64,000 nt of DNA from Pseudoglutamicibacter cumminsii (GCF_016907775.1 NZ_JAFBCO010000001.1:1116001-1180000); one strand, 5' to 3'; shown: positions 20,241-28,921, numbered from the stretch's first letter. Numbers and translations are program-made. The notes: generated from the letters alone by a model not told the origin.

Positions 20241-20840
20241 TTAGTCGATGAGCGAGCGGCGCCCCTCAAGCGCGCGACCGAGCGTGACTTCGTCCGCGTA
20301 TTCGAGGTCCCCACCCACTGGCAGTCCGGATGCGAGCCGGGACACCTTCACGCCGATGCTCCGCAAGATCCGCACCAGATAGGTTGCGGTGGCTTCGCCC
20401 TCGAGGTTCGGGTCGGTTGCGATGATGAGCTCCTGGATCGCATCGTCCGAAAGCCTGGTTAGAAGTTCTTTGATGTGCAGCTGATCCGGGCCGATGCCCG
20501 CCATCGGATCGATTGCGCCGCCGAGCACGTGGTACCGGCCGCGGAACGCGCGTGTCCGCTCGATCACCATGACGTCCTTGGATTCCTCAACGACACAAAT
20601 GATGCTGCCGTCCCGGTTAGGGTCGCGGCAGATCGCGCACTTTTCGTCTTCGGTGATGTTGAAGCACACTTCGCAGAACGACACTTTGTCCTTAACGACG
20701 CGGATGGCATCCGCGAGCCGGCTCATATCGTCTTTATCCGCTTCCAGGATGTGGAACGCGATGCGCTGAGCAGACTTGGGGCCAATGCCGGGTAGACGCC
20801 CGAGCTCGTCGATGAGGTCTTGGACGGCGCCTTCGTACAC
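20241..20840 (-). CDS. recR: Recombination protein RecR
   Basis: RecR, 199 residues, acts with RecO and RecF to load RecA on gapped DNA. It shows the helix-hairpin-helix [20 protein letters not shown], the four-cysteine zinc finger [18 protein letters not shown], and a Toprim domain ([16 protein letters not shown], then [15 protein letters not shown]). The start is GTG with AGGAG upstream. It lies 33 bases downstream of dnaX and is probably co-transcribed. The ybaB/ebfC gene that often sits between dnaX and recR is absent here. Confidence 0.96.
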   Translation of the reverse strand: MYEGAVQDLIDELGRLPGIGPKSAQRIAFHILEADKDDMSRLADAIRVVKDKVSFCEVCFNITEDEKCAICRDPNRDGSIICVVEESKDVMVIERTRAFRGRYHVLGGAIDPMAGIGPDQLHIKELLTRLSDDAIQELIIATDPNLEGEATATYLVRILRSIGVKVSRLASGLPVGGDLEYADEVTLGRALEGRRSLID

Positions 20841-20873
20841 GGTGCACTCTCCTGACGGTTACGGTGAGGCGGA

Positions 20874-23522
20874 TCAGCGACGGTGGGGTAGCGGATTGCC
20901 TTCGAGGTCTGTTTCTTCGATGAGTTTCGCGTTGAGTATGTTCTCGAACGCGGCCCGGCCGAACGCGACCGAGTTTTCGAGGTGCTCGTCATCCTCGCTC
21001 GGAACAAAGTCGTAGTCGTCGACCGGCTCTGGTTCCACGGGTGCGGGAACGCTTGATGCTGGCGCGCCCCAACCTGAACTGGTGCCTTGGCTCGAGTTAT
21101 TACTCTGGGCGAGCAACTGTTGGTAGCGGCTGAGCTTCGCCCCGACTGGCCTGGCAGGAGGCGCCGCAGGGGTCGATGGGGTCGATGGGGTTGGCGCCGC
21201 AGTGGGTGATGGCGCGGCCGGTGTCGGTGACGCAGCCGCCGACGGGGCAACAGGCGTTGGGGACGGAGCGGCAGGCGCTGAGCCTGGCACCGGAGCTGCG
21301 GGCGCGTCGGGCTGCTGCGGCGTCGTTGCCGCGCGCGGAGCTGGAGTTGTAGGCCCGGCCGGCTTCTCGGGCTGAGGTTCCGGCTCCCCGAAGTTCGGCT
21401 CGCTGGCCTCGGGCTCTGGTTCCGGTTGTTCCTCGTATTCCGGCTCTGCATCATCCAGCTCTGCATCATCGGGCTCTACGGAGTCCGGTTCTGCGTATTC
21501 TGGTTCTGGATATTCCGGCTGTCCGGGTGCCTCGTAGTGTGGTTCCTTCGCGGCCGGAAGGTCGTTCCGGCCGTCAGCTTTTGGGCCGGCATCGCCGCCT
21601 TCAGCGACGTCGATGTCCGGTGTCACTCCTATCACGGCGCTGATGGAGGCCTTGAGTGTTTCGGCGGCATCGGCACGGTTCCGGAACGCGTTCATCGGCC
21701 CGGGGTTGCTGAACCCGAGCGTGAGCGTCTTTCCGTCGTAGCCGGCAATGGAGACGTCCTGCTGCAGGATCGACCACACGAACCTGCGGTTCTGCTTAAC
21801 GTTCTCGAGAATCTGCGGCCAGGCCCTGCGGAACATCTCCACCGAGCCAGCGGCGCCCGCTGCGGGACGCTCAGCCTGCGGTTCTTGTGCAGGTGTGGGA
21901 ACCGATGCTGGTTCCTCAGCAGGTTTCGGTGCTGGATTCGCTTCTTGCGTCGGCTCTGGAGCAGGCTTTTGCGCCGGAGCAGGTTCCGGTTTTGCCGCTG
22001 GTTCCTTAGATGGTTCCCGAGCCGGTTCCTGGGTTGGTTCCGGGGCAGGTTTGAACTCCGGCACTGGCGCTGCCGGTACACGCTCCTCGGCAGGAGATGG
22101 TTCTTCAGAGGCTCGAGGTGCCGCTGGGATCTGAGGTGCCGCTGGCGCGGCCGGAACGGCTGCCGCAGTAGGCGCGGCGGGCACACCTGGGGCGGCGGGT
22201 GCGGAGTTGCGCAACGCAGCACGCGCGGCGGCAACACCGCGCTCGCCGGCCGGCACATCAGGTTGCGCTGCATTGCTGTCAGGCGTCTTCGTGTCCGGTG
22301 CTGACTTGGTATTTGGCGCAGGCGCAGGGGACGCGCTACCGGCCTCCATCGGGCCGCCGCTGAAGCTCAAGTGGCGTTCAACCCGGTCCATGCGGGCGGC
22401 GAGGCCGCGGTCGGTGTCATCGGTGGACGGCAAAAGCAGGCGGGCGCACAGCAGTTCGAGGTGCAGACGGGGGCTCGTCGCGCCGGTCATCTCGGTGAGG
22501 GCAGCGTTAGTGATGTCACCCCAGCGGGACAGCTCAGCGGGACCCAGGCCCGATGCTTGGGCCGCCATGCGCTGGATCTGGTCTTCGGGAACGCCGTGCA
22601 AAACATCGGCCGCGTTTTCGGGGATAGCGCGCACCAGGATGAGGTCACGGAAGCGCTCTAGGAGGTCTTCGACGAAACGGCGAGGATCCTGACCGGACTG
22701 GATCACGCGGTCCACGGCCGCGAACACGGAAGCGGAATCGTGCGCAGCCAACGCATCAACCACATCGTCCAATAACTCACCGTGAGTGAAGCCAAGCAGA
22801 GCGACCGCGAGGTCGTAGGAGACACCGTCGTCCCCTGAACCGGCCATGAGCTGATCCAGGACAGAGAGCGTGTCGCGGGCGGAACCGCCGCCCGCGCGGA
22901 CCACGAGCGGGACCACACCTGGGGCGATCGAAACATGCTCAACGTCAGCGAGGTGCTGCACGTATTCGGTCATCGGCTCAGGCGGGATCAGCCGGAACGG
23001 ATAGTGGTGGGTACGCGAACGGATAGTGCCGATGACCTTCTCGGGTTCGGTCGTCGCGAAAATGAACTTGATGTGCTCAGGCGGCTCTTCAACGATCTTG
23101 AGCAGCGCGTTGAATCCGGCTGAGGTCACCATGTGAGCCTCGTCGATGATGAAGATCTTGTAGCGGTCACGCGCTGGGGCAAAGGACGCGCGTTCGCGGA
23201 GCTCGCGGGCGTCGTCAACACCGCCGTGGGAGGCGGCGTCGATCTCGATGACATCGAGGGAACCGGACCCTCCGGTGGCGAGGTCGCGGCATGACGGGCA
23301 TTCACCGCACGGATGCGCGGTAGGGCCCTGTTCGCAGTTTAGGCAGCGAGCGAGGATGCGGGCCGACGTTGTTTTACCGCAGCCGCGGGGTCCGGAGAAC
23401 AGGTACGCGTGGTTGACACGGTTCTTATCCAAAGCCACTTGGAGTGGTTTGGTCACGTGATCTTGCCCGATGACGTCTTCAAACGTGTCGGGTCTAAACC
23501 GGCGGTATAGGGCTGTGCTCAC
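20874..23522 (-). CDS. dnaX: DNA polymerase III subunits gamma/tau
   Basis: The 882-residue clamp-loader subunit has an AAA+ module with Walker A FSGPRGCGKTTSARILARCLNC, the four-cysteine zinc site (CEQGPTAHPCGECPSC), Walker B IFIIDEAHM and the SRC-like region, followed by domain III. From about residue 390 there is an exceptionally long Pro/Ala/Glu-rich linker interrupted by a folded segment (SVEMFRRAWPQILENVKQNRRFVWSILQQ) that resembles the tau C-terminal region. The start is GTG; TAGGCT lies about eight bases upstream, so the mRNA may be leaderless. No slippery frameshift heptamer was noticed. Operon with recR. Confidence 0.95.
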   Translation of the reverse strand: MSTALYRRFRPDTFEDVIGQDHVTKPLQVALDKNRVNHAYLFSGPRGCGKTTSARILARCLNCEQGPTAHPCGECPSCRDLATGGSGSLDVIEIDAASHGGVDDARELRERASFAPARDRYKIFIIDEAHMVTSAGFNALLKIVEEPPEHIKFIFATTEPEKVIGTIRSRTHHYPFRLIPPEPMTEYVQHLADVEHVSIAPGVVPLVVRAGGGSARDTLSVLDQLMAGSGDDGVSYDLAVALLGFTHGELLDDVVDALAAHDSASVFAAVDRVIQSGQDPRRFVEDLLERFRDLILVRAIPENAADVLHGVPEDQIQRMAAQASGLGPAELSRWGDITNAALTEMTGATSPRLHLELLCARLLLPSTDDTDRGLAARMDRVERHLSFSGGPMEAGSASPAPAPNTKSAPDTKTPDSNAAQPDVPAGERGVAAARAALRNSAPAAPGVPAAPTAAAVPAAPAAPQIPAAPRASEEPSPAEERVPAAPVPEFKPAPEPTQEPAREPSKEPAAKPEPAPAQKPAPEPTQEANPAPKPAEEPASVPTPAQEPQAERPAAGAAGSVEMFRRAWPQILENVKQNRRFVWSILQQDVSIAGYDGKTLTLGFSNPGPMNAFRNRADAAETLKASISAVIGVTPDIDVAEGGDAGPKADGRNDLPAAKEPHYEAPGQPEYPEPEYAEPDSVEPDDAELDDAEPEYEEQPEPEPEASEPNFGEPEPQPEKPAGPTTPAPRAATTPQQPDAPAAPVPGSAPAAPSPTPVAPSAAASPTPAAPSPTAAPTPSTPSTPAAPPARPVGAKLSRYQQLLAQSNNSSQGTSSGWGAPASSVPAPVEPEPVDDYDFVPSEDDEHLENSVAFGRAAFENILNAKLIEETDLEGNPLPHRR

Positions 23523-23701
23523 CCCTCCAGCCTACCCAGATACGGCAGGGGACCCATAGCGGCTGATTCGTGATCGTGGGTGGATATTCGTTCTAAGCAA
23601 ACAAACAGGATAGTTCCTAGACATGCACGGGGAAGTGTGGAAGTGTCACAGGTAGAAGACCTCGGGGAATCACCCCGGTCTCAGCGTGAAAGGAGTATCC
23701 C

Positions 23702-23872
23702 ATGAGCTTGGGAGACAAGTTGGAAAACGCTAAGGACAAGGTAGTCGGCACCGTCAAGGACAAGGTCGGCGAACTGCGCGACGACAAGGGCCAGCAGGCT
23801 GAAGGCAAGGCTCAGGACGCTAAGGGCCAGGCCGGCGACGCTGTTGAGGACGTCAAGGACAAGTTCAAGTAA
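23702..23872 (+). CDS. CsbD family stress protein (56 aa)
   Basis: A short lysine/aspartate/glutamine-rich helix-forming protein: it begins MSLGDKLENAKDKVVGTVKD, and later has QQAEGKAQDAKGQAGDAVED. This is the CsbD/YjbJ pattern of small general-stress proteins, whose molecular role is not known. GAAAGGAG is placed six to seven bases before the ATG, a strong ribosome binding site. It is transcribed alone, divergent from dnaX, and followed by about 175 bases without a gene before the SRP RNA. Confidence 0.88.
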   Translation: MSLGDKLENAKDKVVGTVKDKVGELRDDKGQQAEGKAQDAKGQAGDAVEDVKDKFK

Positions 23873-24049
23873 GCCTTGCGTCACATAGATTTCAACGGTA
23901 GTCGCAAGCTACGAGTGTTCGGCTAGCTGACTACTGGAATACGTGCGAGGGGTTCATGGTGATGACCACCGTGAGCCCCTCGTCCATTTAATGGGTCTGA
24001 CCCATTTAACAGGTCTATAGCAGGTCTGCCTGGTTGAAGCGTTAAAGTA

Positions 24050-24141
24050 GCGACCCCTCACGCACCTGCCAGAGCCCACTTACCCTTGCTGCCTTCCGGC
24101 CCTGGGGGAGTTCAGCGAGATAACACCACGTGAGGGGTCGC
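24050..24141 (-). ncRNA. ffs: Signal recognition particle RNA, small (4.5S) type
   Basis: On the minus strand the sequence contains the universal SRP apical loop GGGCCGGAAGGCAGCAAGGG (tetraloop GGAA and the symmetric loop), within a long hairpin closed by GCGACCCCTCAC (24050-24061) pairing with GTGAGGGGTCGC (24130-24141). There are no Alu-domain extensions. It binds Ffh and targets nascent membrane proteins to the membrane. Confidence 0.95.
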
Positions 24142-24270
24142 GTAACAGTCTAACTGAGAGGTCAATGGGACGCGAATCAGGCGAGATTCTGGCGTCGATT
24201 GGCTCTTAAACGTTTAGTTCGCTAAAGTATGTAAAGCCTTGTTCACGTTTCGGCTTGAACGGGTATCCGA

Positions 24271-24355
24271 GGAGGATTCGCCTAGCGGCCTATGGCGCAC
24301 GCCTGGAACGCGTGTTGGGTTCACGCCCTCGGGGGTTCAAATCCCCCATCCTCCG
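24271..24355 (+). tRNA. tRNA-Ser(GGA)
   Basis: Acceptor arms GGAGGAT (24271-24277) and ATCCTCC (24348-24354), discriminator G, an anticodon loop CTGGAAC with anticodon GGA at 24305-24307, a long variable arm and the T arm GGGGGTTCAAATCCCCC identify a class II serine tRNA. CCA is not encoded. Its last 12 bases plus CTTG are repeated 1.4 kb downstream because an insertion sequence landed at the 3' end; the tRNA itself remains intact. Confidence 0.96.
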
Positions 24356-24359
24356 CTTG
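24344..24359 (+). repeat. Left 16-bp direct repeat (tRNA 3' end)
   Basis: CCCCATCCTCCGCTTG is identical to 25786-25801 and brackets the IS481-type element. The left copy is part of the tRNA. Confidence 0.95.
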
Positions 24360-24366
24360 TGTAATG

Positions 24367-24404
24367 TGTCGGGACATCGTTCATACGATGTCCCGACATT
24401 TTTT
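24367..24404 (+). terminator. Hairpin terminator inside the left IS end
   Basis: TGTCGGGACATCGT (24367-24380) and its perfect complement (24385-24398) with a four-base loop are followed by TTTTTTAT. It is built from the IS terminal repeat motif and would end transcription coming from the tRNA, replacing the native terminator that the insertion pushed away. Confidence 0.75.
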
Positions 24405-25635
24405 ATGTCCTGGGGTGGTGATGTGTCGCGTCATCGTTCCGCTTTTTCTGGTGATGTGTCAGGACATCGTTCCGCTTTTTGGGTTGGTAGTTTTTGGTGG
24501 GGTCGATGGTGTATTCGCCGATGATTTCACCTGTTGTTTTGTTGATAGCGAGGGCCTGGGGGCCGTTGACGAGCAGGATGATGCGTTGTCTGTTGTGGGC
24601 GTGGCCGATGCCGAGGTGGCGGAGTTTTCCGGCGTAGCGGAGGGTGATTTTGCCGTGGCCGTCTACGCGGTCGGTGCGGACTCGCCAGCAGCTGTTGCCG
24701 AGTGTGATGGTGGGTTCGTCTTTGGGTGTGGCGGTGTAGGCCTGGTGGGGTGTGCGCCTGTTGATGGCTCGGTGTTTTCGTTGGGTGTTATAGAGGGTCT
24801 GGAAGTCGTGGAGTTGTCGTTGTAGGTCTTGGTGGGTTTGGGCTGGTGGTTGGGCTTTGAGCCATGTTTTCAAGGTGCGGTGGAAACGTTCGATTTTTCC
24901 TTGGGTGGTGGGTTTTCCGGGGCGGCCGTTCTTTTGTTCGATGTTGAGATCGGCGAGGAGTTGTTCGAAGGGGTTGGGTTGTTTATTGGTGGTGCGGCCT
25001 CCGGCTAGGCGTGTGGTGTAAACGAGGCCGTTATCGGTCAGGGTTGCTGCGGGTAGGCCGTGCTGGTCGGTGGCTTCTAGGAAGGTGTTGACTACGATGT
25101 GGCCGGTGATTCTGGGGTGGACGCTGATGTGGGTGAGGTAGCGGGAGTGGTCATCGAGCCAGGAGATGATTTCGGTGTCGGTGCCATCGGCTAACGGCCA
25201 GTGTGTGAAGTCGGACTGCCAGAGGCTGTTGGGGGCTGGGGCTTGGAATCGTTGCCATGAGGATCGGGGTCGTTTTTGTGGTTGGGGTTGGATTGTCCCG
25301 GCTGTTTTCAGGATCCGGAAGATGGTGCTGGTTGAGGGGCGAGTCTGCTCGGGTAGCAGGTCATAGATCGTTTCAGCACCAGCGTCTAGGCCGTCTCGAA
25401 GGAGTTGGTGGCGTAGCGCGAGGATAGTTTCGCGTAGTTTTTCTGGTGTCTGGTTGGGGTTGGTGTGCGGGCGTTTGGAGTGTGGGTGGAGTGCTTCAAG
25501 CCCGCCGATACGGAAGCGTTTGAGCAAGGTCCTGATCCAACGGGTGCTGACACCAAAATGTGCGGCTGCGTCTTTAACGCTCATCCCACCGTCAGTGATG
25601 GCTAGCACGATCGCTCTGTTGCGTGTGTATGTCAT
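24403..25635 (-). CDS. IS481 family transposase
   Basis: The 410-residue protein starts with a helix-turn-helix of the Mu/IS481 kind (GMSVKDAAAHFGVSTRWIRTLL and a second winged-helix segment around AGAETIYDLLPEQ). The DDE integrase core follows: first Asp in WQSDFTHWPL, second Asp around ATLTDNGLVY, and Glu in QGKIERFHRTLKTW. The C-terminus is basic and rich in His, Lys and Asn. The frame is intact with no stop or frameshift, so the element may be active. GC and codon choice are close to the host's, suggesting residence in related genomes. Confidence 0.93.
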   Translation of the reverse strand: MTYTRNRAIVLAITDGGMSVKDAAAHFGVSTRWIRTLLKRFRIGGLEALHPHSKRPHTNPNQTPEKLRETILALRHQLLRDGLDAGAETIYDLLPEQTRPSTSTIFRILKTAGTIQPQPQKRPRSSWQRFQAPAPNSLWQSDFTHWPLADGTDTEIISWLDDHSRYLTHISVHPRITGHIVVNTFLEATDQHGLPAATLTDNGLVYTTRLAGGRTTNKQPNPFEQLLADLNIEQKNGRPGKPTTQGKIERFHRTLKTWLKAQPPAQTHQDLQRQLHDFQTLYNTQRKHRAINRRTPHQAYTATPKDEPTITLGNSCWRVRTDRVDGHGKITLRYAGKLRHLGIGHAHNRQRIILLVNGPQALAINKTTGEIIGEYTIDPTKNYQPKKRNDVLTHHQKKRNDDATHHHPRT

Positions 25636-25785
25636 ACCTCAGCATGCCGACTCACCCCACCTTATGCGGAACGATGTCGTGACAGACGGGTGAACGATGT
25701 CGTGACAGATGGTTGGCAGGGTGTCGTGGCACATCTGTGAGTGGGTTGGGGTGGTTAGGGGTGAACGATGTCGTGAAACCAAACA

Positions 25786-25801
25786 CCCCATCCTCCGCTT
25801 G
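25786..25801 (+). repeat. Right 16-bp direct repeat
   Basis: This is an exact copy of 24344-24359. It is followed by the sequence that originally lay downstream of the tRNA. Confidence 0.95.
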
Positions 25802-25803
25802 CA

Positions 25804-25830
25804 CCCCCGGGATTATTGAGATTCCGGGGG
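25804..25830 (+). terminator. Displaced original tRNA-Ser terminator
   Basis: CCCCCGG (25804-25810) pairs with CCGGGGG (25824-25830), followed by TTT. Joined back to the tRNA by removing the IS and one repeat copy, it would lie two bases after the CTTG that follows the tRNA. Confidence 0.7.
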
Positions 25831-26032
25831 TTTCCGCTTTAACCCGCGGGTTTCCAGATGGCGGTCATCGCGACGATCCGTCGTGTCAAAGCCCGTGCCG
25901 CCGCGCCGAACCAGCGATTTTTGTAGCAATTTAGCGAAAATTTGCCGCTATCCGTTCTTTAGGTTGTTTTTTGGCATATCGTGTTTCCAGGAGTAATCCC
26001 GATTACATTCGCCAAACTTAGAGGAGTGGATC

Positions 26033-27640
26033 ATGGCGGAACAGAACATTCCGCAACCGCCGCAGCAGCCGGGCGGCGGGCAGCAGCCACAGAATAATCA
26101 GTACGGCGGCTACCCACAGCAAGGCGGCTACCCACAGCAGGGTGGTTACCCTCAGCAGGGCGGCTATCAGCAAGGTGGTCCTCAGCAGGCGCCTAAGCCG
26201 AGCCCGTTCCAGGGAATCTCGAAGGACGTCTACAAGAAGCTCGGCGTTGTGCTGGGTGTCGGTGTTGGTGCGGCGGTCGTTTCCGCGTTGATCTTCGGTT
26301 TCCTCTTCTGGGCCGTCTACGACGAAAACACGTCTTTCGGCGGGTACAGCGTCCCGGACTTCATGCGTGCGAACTTCTTCTCGTTCATGCATTTGCCGGC
26401 GGCGGGTTTCCGTAACGCGCTCCACTACGGTGGTAGCACTCTGGCTATCATCCCGCTCTCGATCTCGGTTCTCACCTTGCTTGCGATGTGGTTCTTCGGA
26501 CGCAAGTTGCGCGTCACCACGCTGGTTTCGAACTGGATCGCTAAGCTCGTGATCGCCGCCGCTTCCGGCCTGGTGTTCTGGGGCGTTCTGGTTATTCTTT
26601 CCGCGATCTTCGCGTGGGCACCTGGCCATGGTAGTGGCGCGTGGGCCGGCTCGTTCGGCGGCGCTGTGTACACGCTCGTGACTGTGGGTGGTCTTGTGTG
26701 GTTCTTGCTCTCTCCGAAGGGCATCCCGGACAAGCTCAATATTGGCGTTGGCGTGCGTTTGCTGCTTGAACACCTCGCTTTCGCTGGCGTGTTCGCGCTT
26801 ATCTTGGGCCTCATCGGCGTCCTAGCAGCAGGAGAGTTCGCTCCTAAGGGCATGCTTTTCGTCAGCATCCTTGCGGGCGTGCCGAACGTGATCTTCAGCT
26901 TCTTCAACACGATCTACCTTGGTTCGCTGTCCAACGGCTACGCGAGCGCATTCGGATACAGCACGTATCAGTGGTGGGAAGTGCTCATTGGCGTTATCGT
27001 TTCGATCATCGCGCTGGTGATTTTCGCTATCCGCTGGGCTGCACGCGGCCAGGCCGTAGCGCCAATGCACGCGATGTGGCGCTTGCCTGCCATCTACGCG
27101 GCAGCTGGCCTGTTCATGCTGTTCGCTCTGTACACGGGTAAGAATGCCGGCATGTCTGCCGGCCTTGGCCTCGCCGGCTGGAACTTCATGTTGTTGGCCG
27201 TGGTCGGTGCGATCATCGAGGTTCTGGCTCGTTTCGTTGTCCCGGCGTCGATGGGCTTCCTGCCGGGTACGCTGCTCAGCTGGATCAACGTTGGTATCCC
27301 GGAAGGCCCACAGAACTTCCAGCAGTTGGGACAGGTTGCGCACCAGCGCCGCCAGGAGTCGCAGGCTCGCATGCAGCAGATGCAACAGCAGATGCAGCAG
27401 CAGGGTCAGCAGTACCCGCAGCAGAACCCTTACGGTTATGGCCAGCAGGGTGGTCAGGCTCCGATGCCTCCGCAGCAGGGTCAGCCAGGTCAGTTTGGTC
27501 AGCCTCAGCAGGGTGGTCAGGCGCCGATGCCACCGCAGGGCGGTCAGGCTCCGATGCCTCCGCAGCAGGGTGGCCAGGCGCCACAGCCTCCACAGAACGG
27601 CCAGGGCGGCCAGCCGCAGAACCCAAACGGTCAGAACTAG
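26033..27640 (+). CDS. Polytopic membrane protein with Gln/Pro/Gly-rich termini
   Basis: I do not recognise a family. The N-terminal ~55 residues are a low-complexity Gln/Gly/Pro/Tyr tract with repeated GGYPQQ units. About eight to nine hydrophobic helices follow (residues ~70-415; e.g. LGVVLGVGVGAAVVSALIFG, LAFAGVFALILGLIGVLAAG). The C-terminal ~110 residues are again Gln-rich (QARMQQMQQQMQQQGQQ, then repeated GGQAPMPPQ). Both tails should be on the same side and may drive clustering or protein interaction in the way of other cell-division or secretion factors with disordered tails; this is a guess. A GAGGAG precedes the ATG. Confidence 0.8.
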   Translation: MAEQNIPQPPQQPGGGQQPQNNQYGGYPQQGGYPQQGGYPQQGGYQQGGPQQAPKPSPFQGISKDVYKKLGVVLGVGVGAAVVSALIFGFLFWAVYDENTSFGGYSVPDFMRANFFSFMHLPAAGFRNALHYGGSTLAIIPLSISVLTLLAMWFFGRKLRVTTLVSNWIAKLVIAAASGLVFWGVLVILSAIFAWAPGHGSGAWAGSFGGAVYTLVTVGGLVWFLLSPKGIPDKLNIGVGVRLLLEHLAFAGVFALILGLIGVLAAGEFAPKGMLFVSILAGVPNVIFSFFNTIYLGSLSNGYASAFGYSTYQWWEVLIGVIVSIIALVIFAIRWAARGQAVAPMHAMWRLPAIYAAAGLFMLFALYTGKNAGMSAGLGLAGWNFMLLAVVGAIIEVLARFVVPASMGFLPGTLLSWINVGIPEGPQNFQQLGQVAHQRRQESQARMQQMQQQMQQQGQQYPQQNPYGYGQQGGQAPMPPQQGQPGQFGQPQQGGQAPMPPQGGQAPMPPQQGGQAPQPPQNGQGGQPQNPNGQN

Positions 27641-27661
27641 TCATGGTTGATTGACCTTTCG

Positions 27662-27696
27662 CGTGGGCCTCAGCATCGATGGTGCTGAGGCCCACG
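27662..27696. terminator. Terminator hairpin
   Basis: CGTGGGCCTCAGCA (27662-27675) pairs perfectly with 27683-27696 around a 7-base loop, 20 bases after the stop of the membrane-protein gene. The T-run is weak. Confidence 0.75.
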
Positions 27697-27774
27697 TGTC
27701 TGTAAAGGGCACTGTGTGATCTGAGCGGCTGTGCTGAGTTTTTGCGCGGGTTCTCGCGTAATGTTTGAAGCACC

Positions 27775-28113
27775 ATGATTTTTAAGGCTGTCGGCAGTTC
27801 TCGCCCTTATCCGGCTCACGGGTTGACCACGTCTCGTGACTGGGCTGGGGTGCCTCCACGGCAGGTGCGGTTGGCGGATTTGGTCACAACGAAAGACAAG
27901 TTGGACCTGGCTCAGTTGTTGAGTGAGGATTCGACTTTTTATGGGGACCTGTTCCCTCACGTGGTCAAATATGAGGGCGAGATGTACCTCGAAGATGGCT
28001 TGCACCGGGCTTTGCGCACGGCGTTGTATCGCCGTGAGGTGATGCATGCCCGTGTGCTTGATGTGGACGCGATGTATTCCGATGGGACACCGGTGAGGAG
28101 GCGGGGCGCATGA
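27775..28113 (+). CDS. Conserved actinobacterial protein upstream of LytR_C gene
   Basis: The 112-residue protein shows a conserved-looking core: RPYPAHGLTTSRDWAGVPPRQVRLADLVTTK, then LFPHVVKYEGEMYLEDGLHRALRTAL. Similar proteins are widespread in actinobacteria next to LytR_C-domain genes and have been called VapB-like antitoxins, but I see no toxin partner and no ribbon-helix-helix, so that label is doubtful. The fold may be ParB/sulfiredoxin-like given the DGLHR motif (inference). TAATGT lies nine bases before the ATG and there is no ribosome binding site, so the transcript may be nearly leaderless. It overlaps the next gene by 4 bases. Confidence 0.78.
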   Translation: MIFKAVGSSRPYPAHGLTTSRDWAGVPPRQVRLADLVTTKDKLDLAQLLSEDSTFYGDLFPHVVKYEGEMYLEDGLHRALRTALYRREVMHARVLDVDAMYSDGTPVRRRGA

Positions 28114-28781
28114 GTAGCAAGGACGCTGGCTCGAAGCCTGCCGCCGAGTCTGCCGCTAAGCTTGCGGCCACGTCCGATGTGACTGCGACGGAGAGCGGTG
28201 CTGAAGGTCGTACGGTTGCGTCTGAGCCGTTGCCGTCGTTGATTAGCGATGAAGACAAGGTTATGGCTCGTAGGTCGCGCGCGTGGGTTGTGGGCGGCCT
28301 CGTTGCGATCGGTGTTGCGGGAACTGCGCTGGGTTTCACATGGTGGCAGCGGGGTACGTGGACGCCGGATTTCCGCGCTCCGAATCCTGCCGTTGTGTGC
28401 CCGGTGTGGCCTTTGACTCCGGCAGCACCTGCCGATGTTTCTTTGAATGTGTTCAACGCTTCCACGCGGGAGGGGATTGCGGCAGAGGCCGCCGATACCC
28501 TGCGTGAACGTGGTTTTGATGTTCGCACGGTTCGTAACGCGACGTTGGATGTGAAGACGGCGGAGTCGGTTGCGTTGATTTATGCGGGCCCGGATGACAC
28601 AGCTGCGGCGTTGGCTGTGCAGAATCAGATCCCGGGTTCTCAGGTTGTGTTGCAGCCGGATAGGACTAACGGGATTTTGGATGTGGCGTTGGGGGTTAAA
28701 TATGGCGGCATCACATCGCCCGAGGGTGTCCCGAAGGGTAACGGGACGCTGAAATGCACTAAGCCGTGGTTTGAGCGCTGA
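28110..28781 (+). CDS. Membrane-anchored LytR_C domain protein
   Basis: The 223-residue product has a ~58-residue cytoplasmic N-terminus rich in Ala and Ser, one membrane helix (WVVGGLVAIGVAGTALGFTWW) and an extracytoplasmic LytR C-terminal domain: VSLNVFNASTREGIAAEAADTLRERGF and VALIYAGPDDTAAALAVQNQIPGSQ. LytR_C domains accompany LCP ligases that attach wall polymers, and are also found alone as here. ATGA coupling to the gene before indicates an operon of the two. Confidence 0.88.
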   Translation: MSSKDAGSKPAAESAAKLAATSDVTATESGAEGRTVASEPLPSLISDEDKVMARRSRAWVVGGLVAIGVAGTALGFTWWQRGTWTPDFRAPNPAVVCPVWPLTPAAPADVSLNVFNASTREGIAAEAADTLRERGFDVRTVRNATLDVKTAESVALIYAGPDDTAAALAVQNQIPGSQVVLQPDRTNGILDVALGVKYGGITSPEGVPKGNGTLKCTKPWFER

Positions 28782-28921
28782 ACCGGTCTTATTGTTTATG
28801 ACGTTCGATTGTTCATGATCTGCGTCATAATCAGGCACGGCTTACTGTGAGCTTCCACACTCGGTCTACTATGGCGGCAATACTTCCTGCCATCCCGTGG
28901 ATTTTGTGAGGGGATTCAGCG

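Larger units (their letters stand above)
24360..25785 (-). mobile_element. Complete IS481-family insertion sequence (1426 bp)
   Basis: The ends are imperfect 23-bp inverted repeats beginning TGT: TGTAATGTGTCGGGACATCG TTC on the left and TGTTTGGTTTCACGACATCG TTC on the right, matching at 17 of 23 positions including the terminal TGT typical of the family. Inside each end are further copies of the GACATCGTTC block (at about 24424-24440 and 24450-24475 on the left; 25670-25710 on the right), which look like subterminal transposase-binding iterons. One transposase gene fills the element. It is bracketed by a 16-bp direct repeat, at the upper limit for this family. Confidence 0.88.

Noticed and set aside
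24344-25801. Interpretation of the 16-bp repeat as attL/attR of a tyrosine-integrase island
   Set aside because: The only gene is a DDE transposase with IS-type terminal inverted repeats abutting the direct repeats; no integrase is present.
27775-28781. Toxin-antitoxin pair
   Set aside because: The first gene is sometimes named VapB-like, but the second is a LytR_C membrane protein and no PIN-domain toxin is present.
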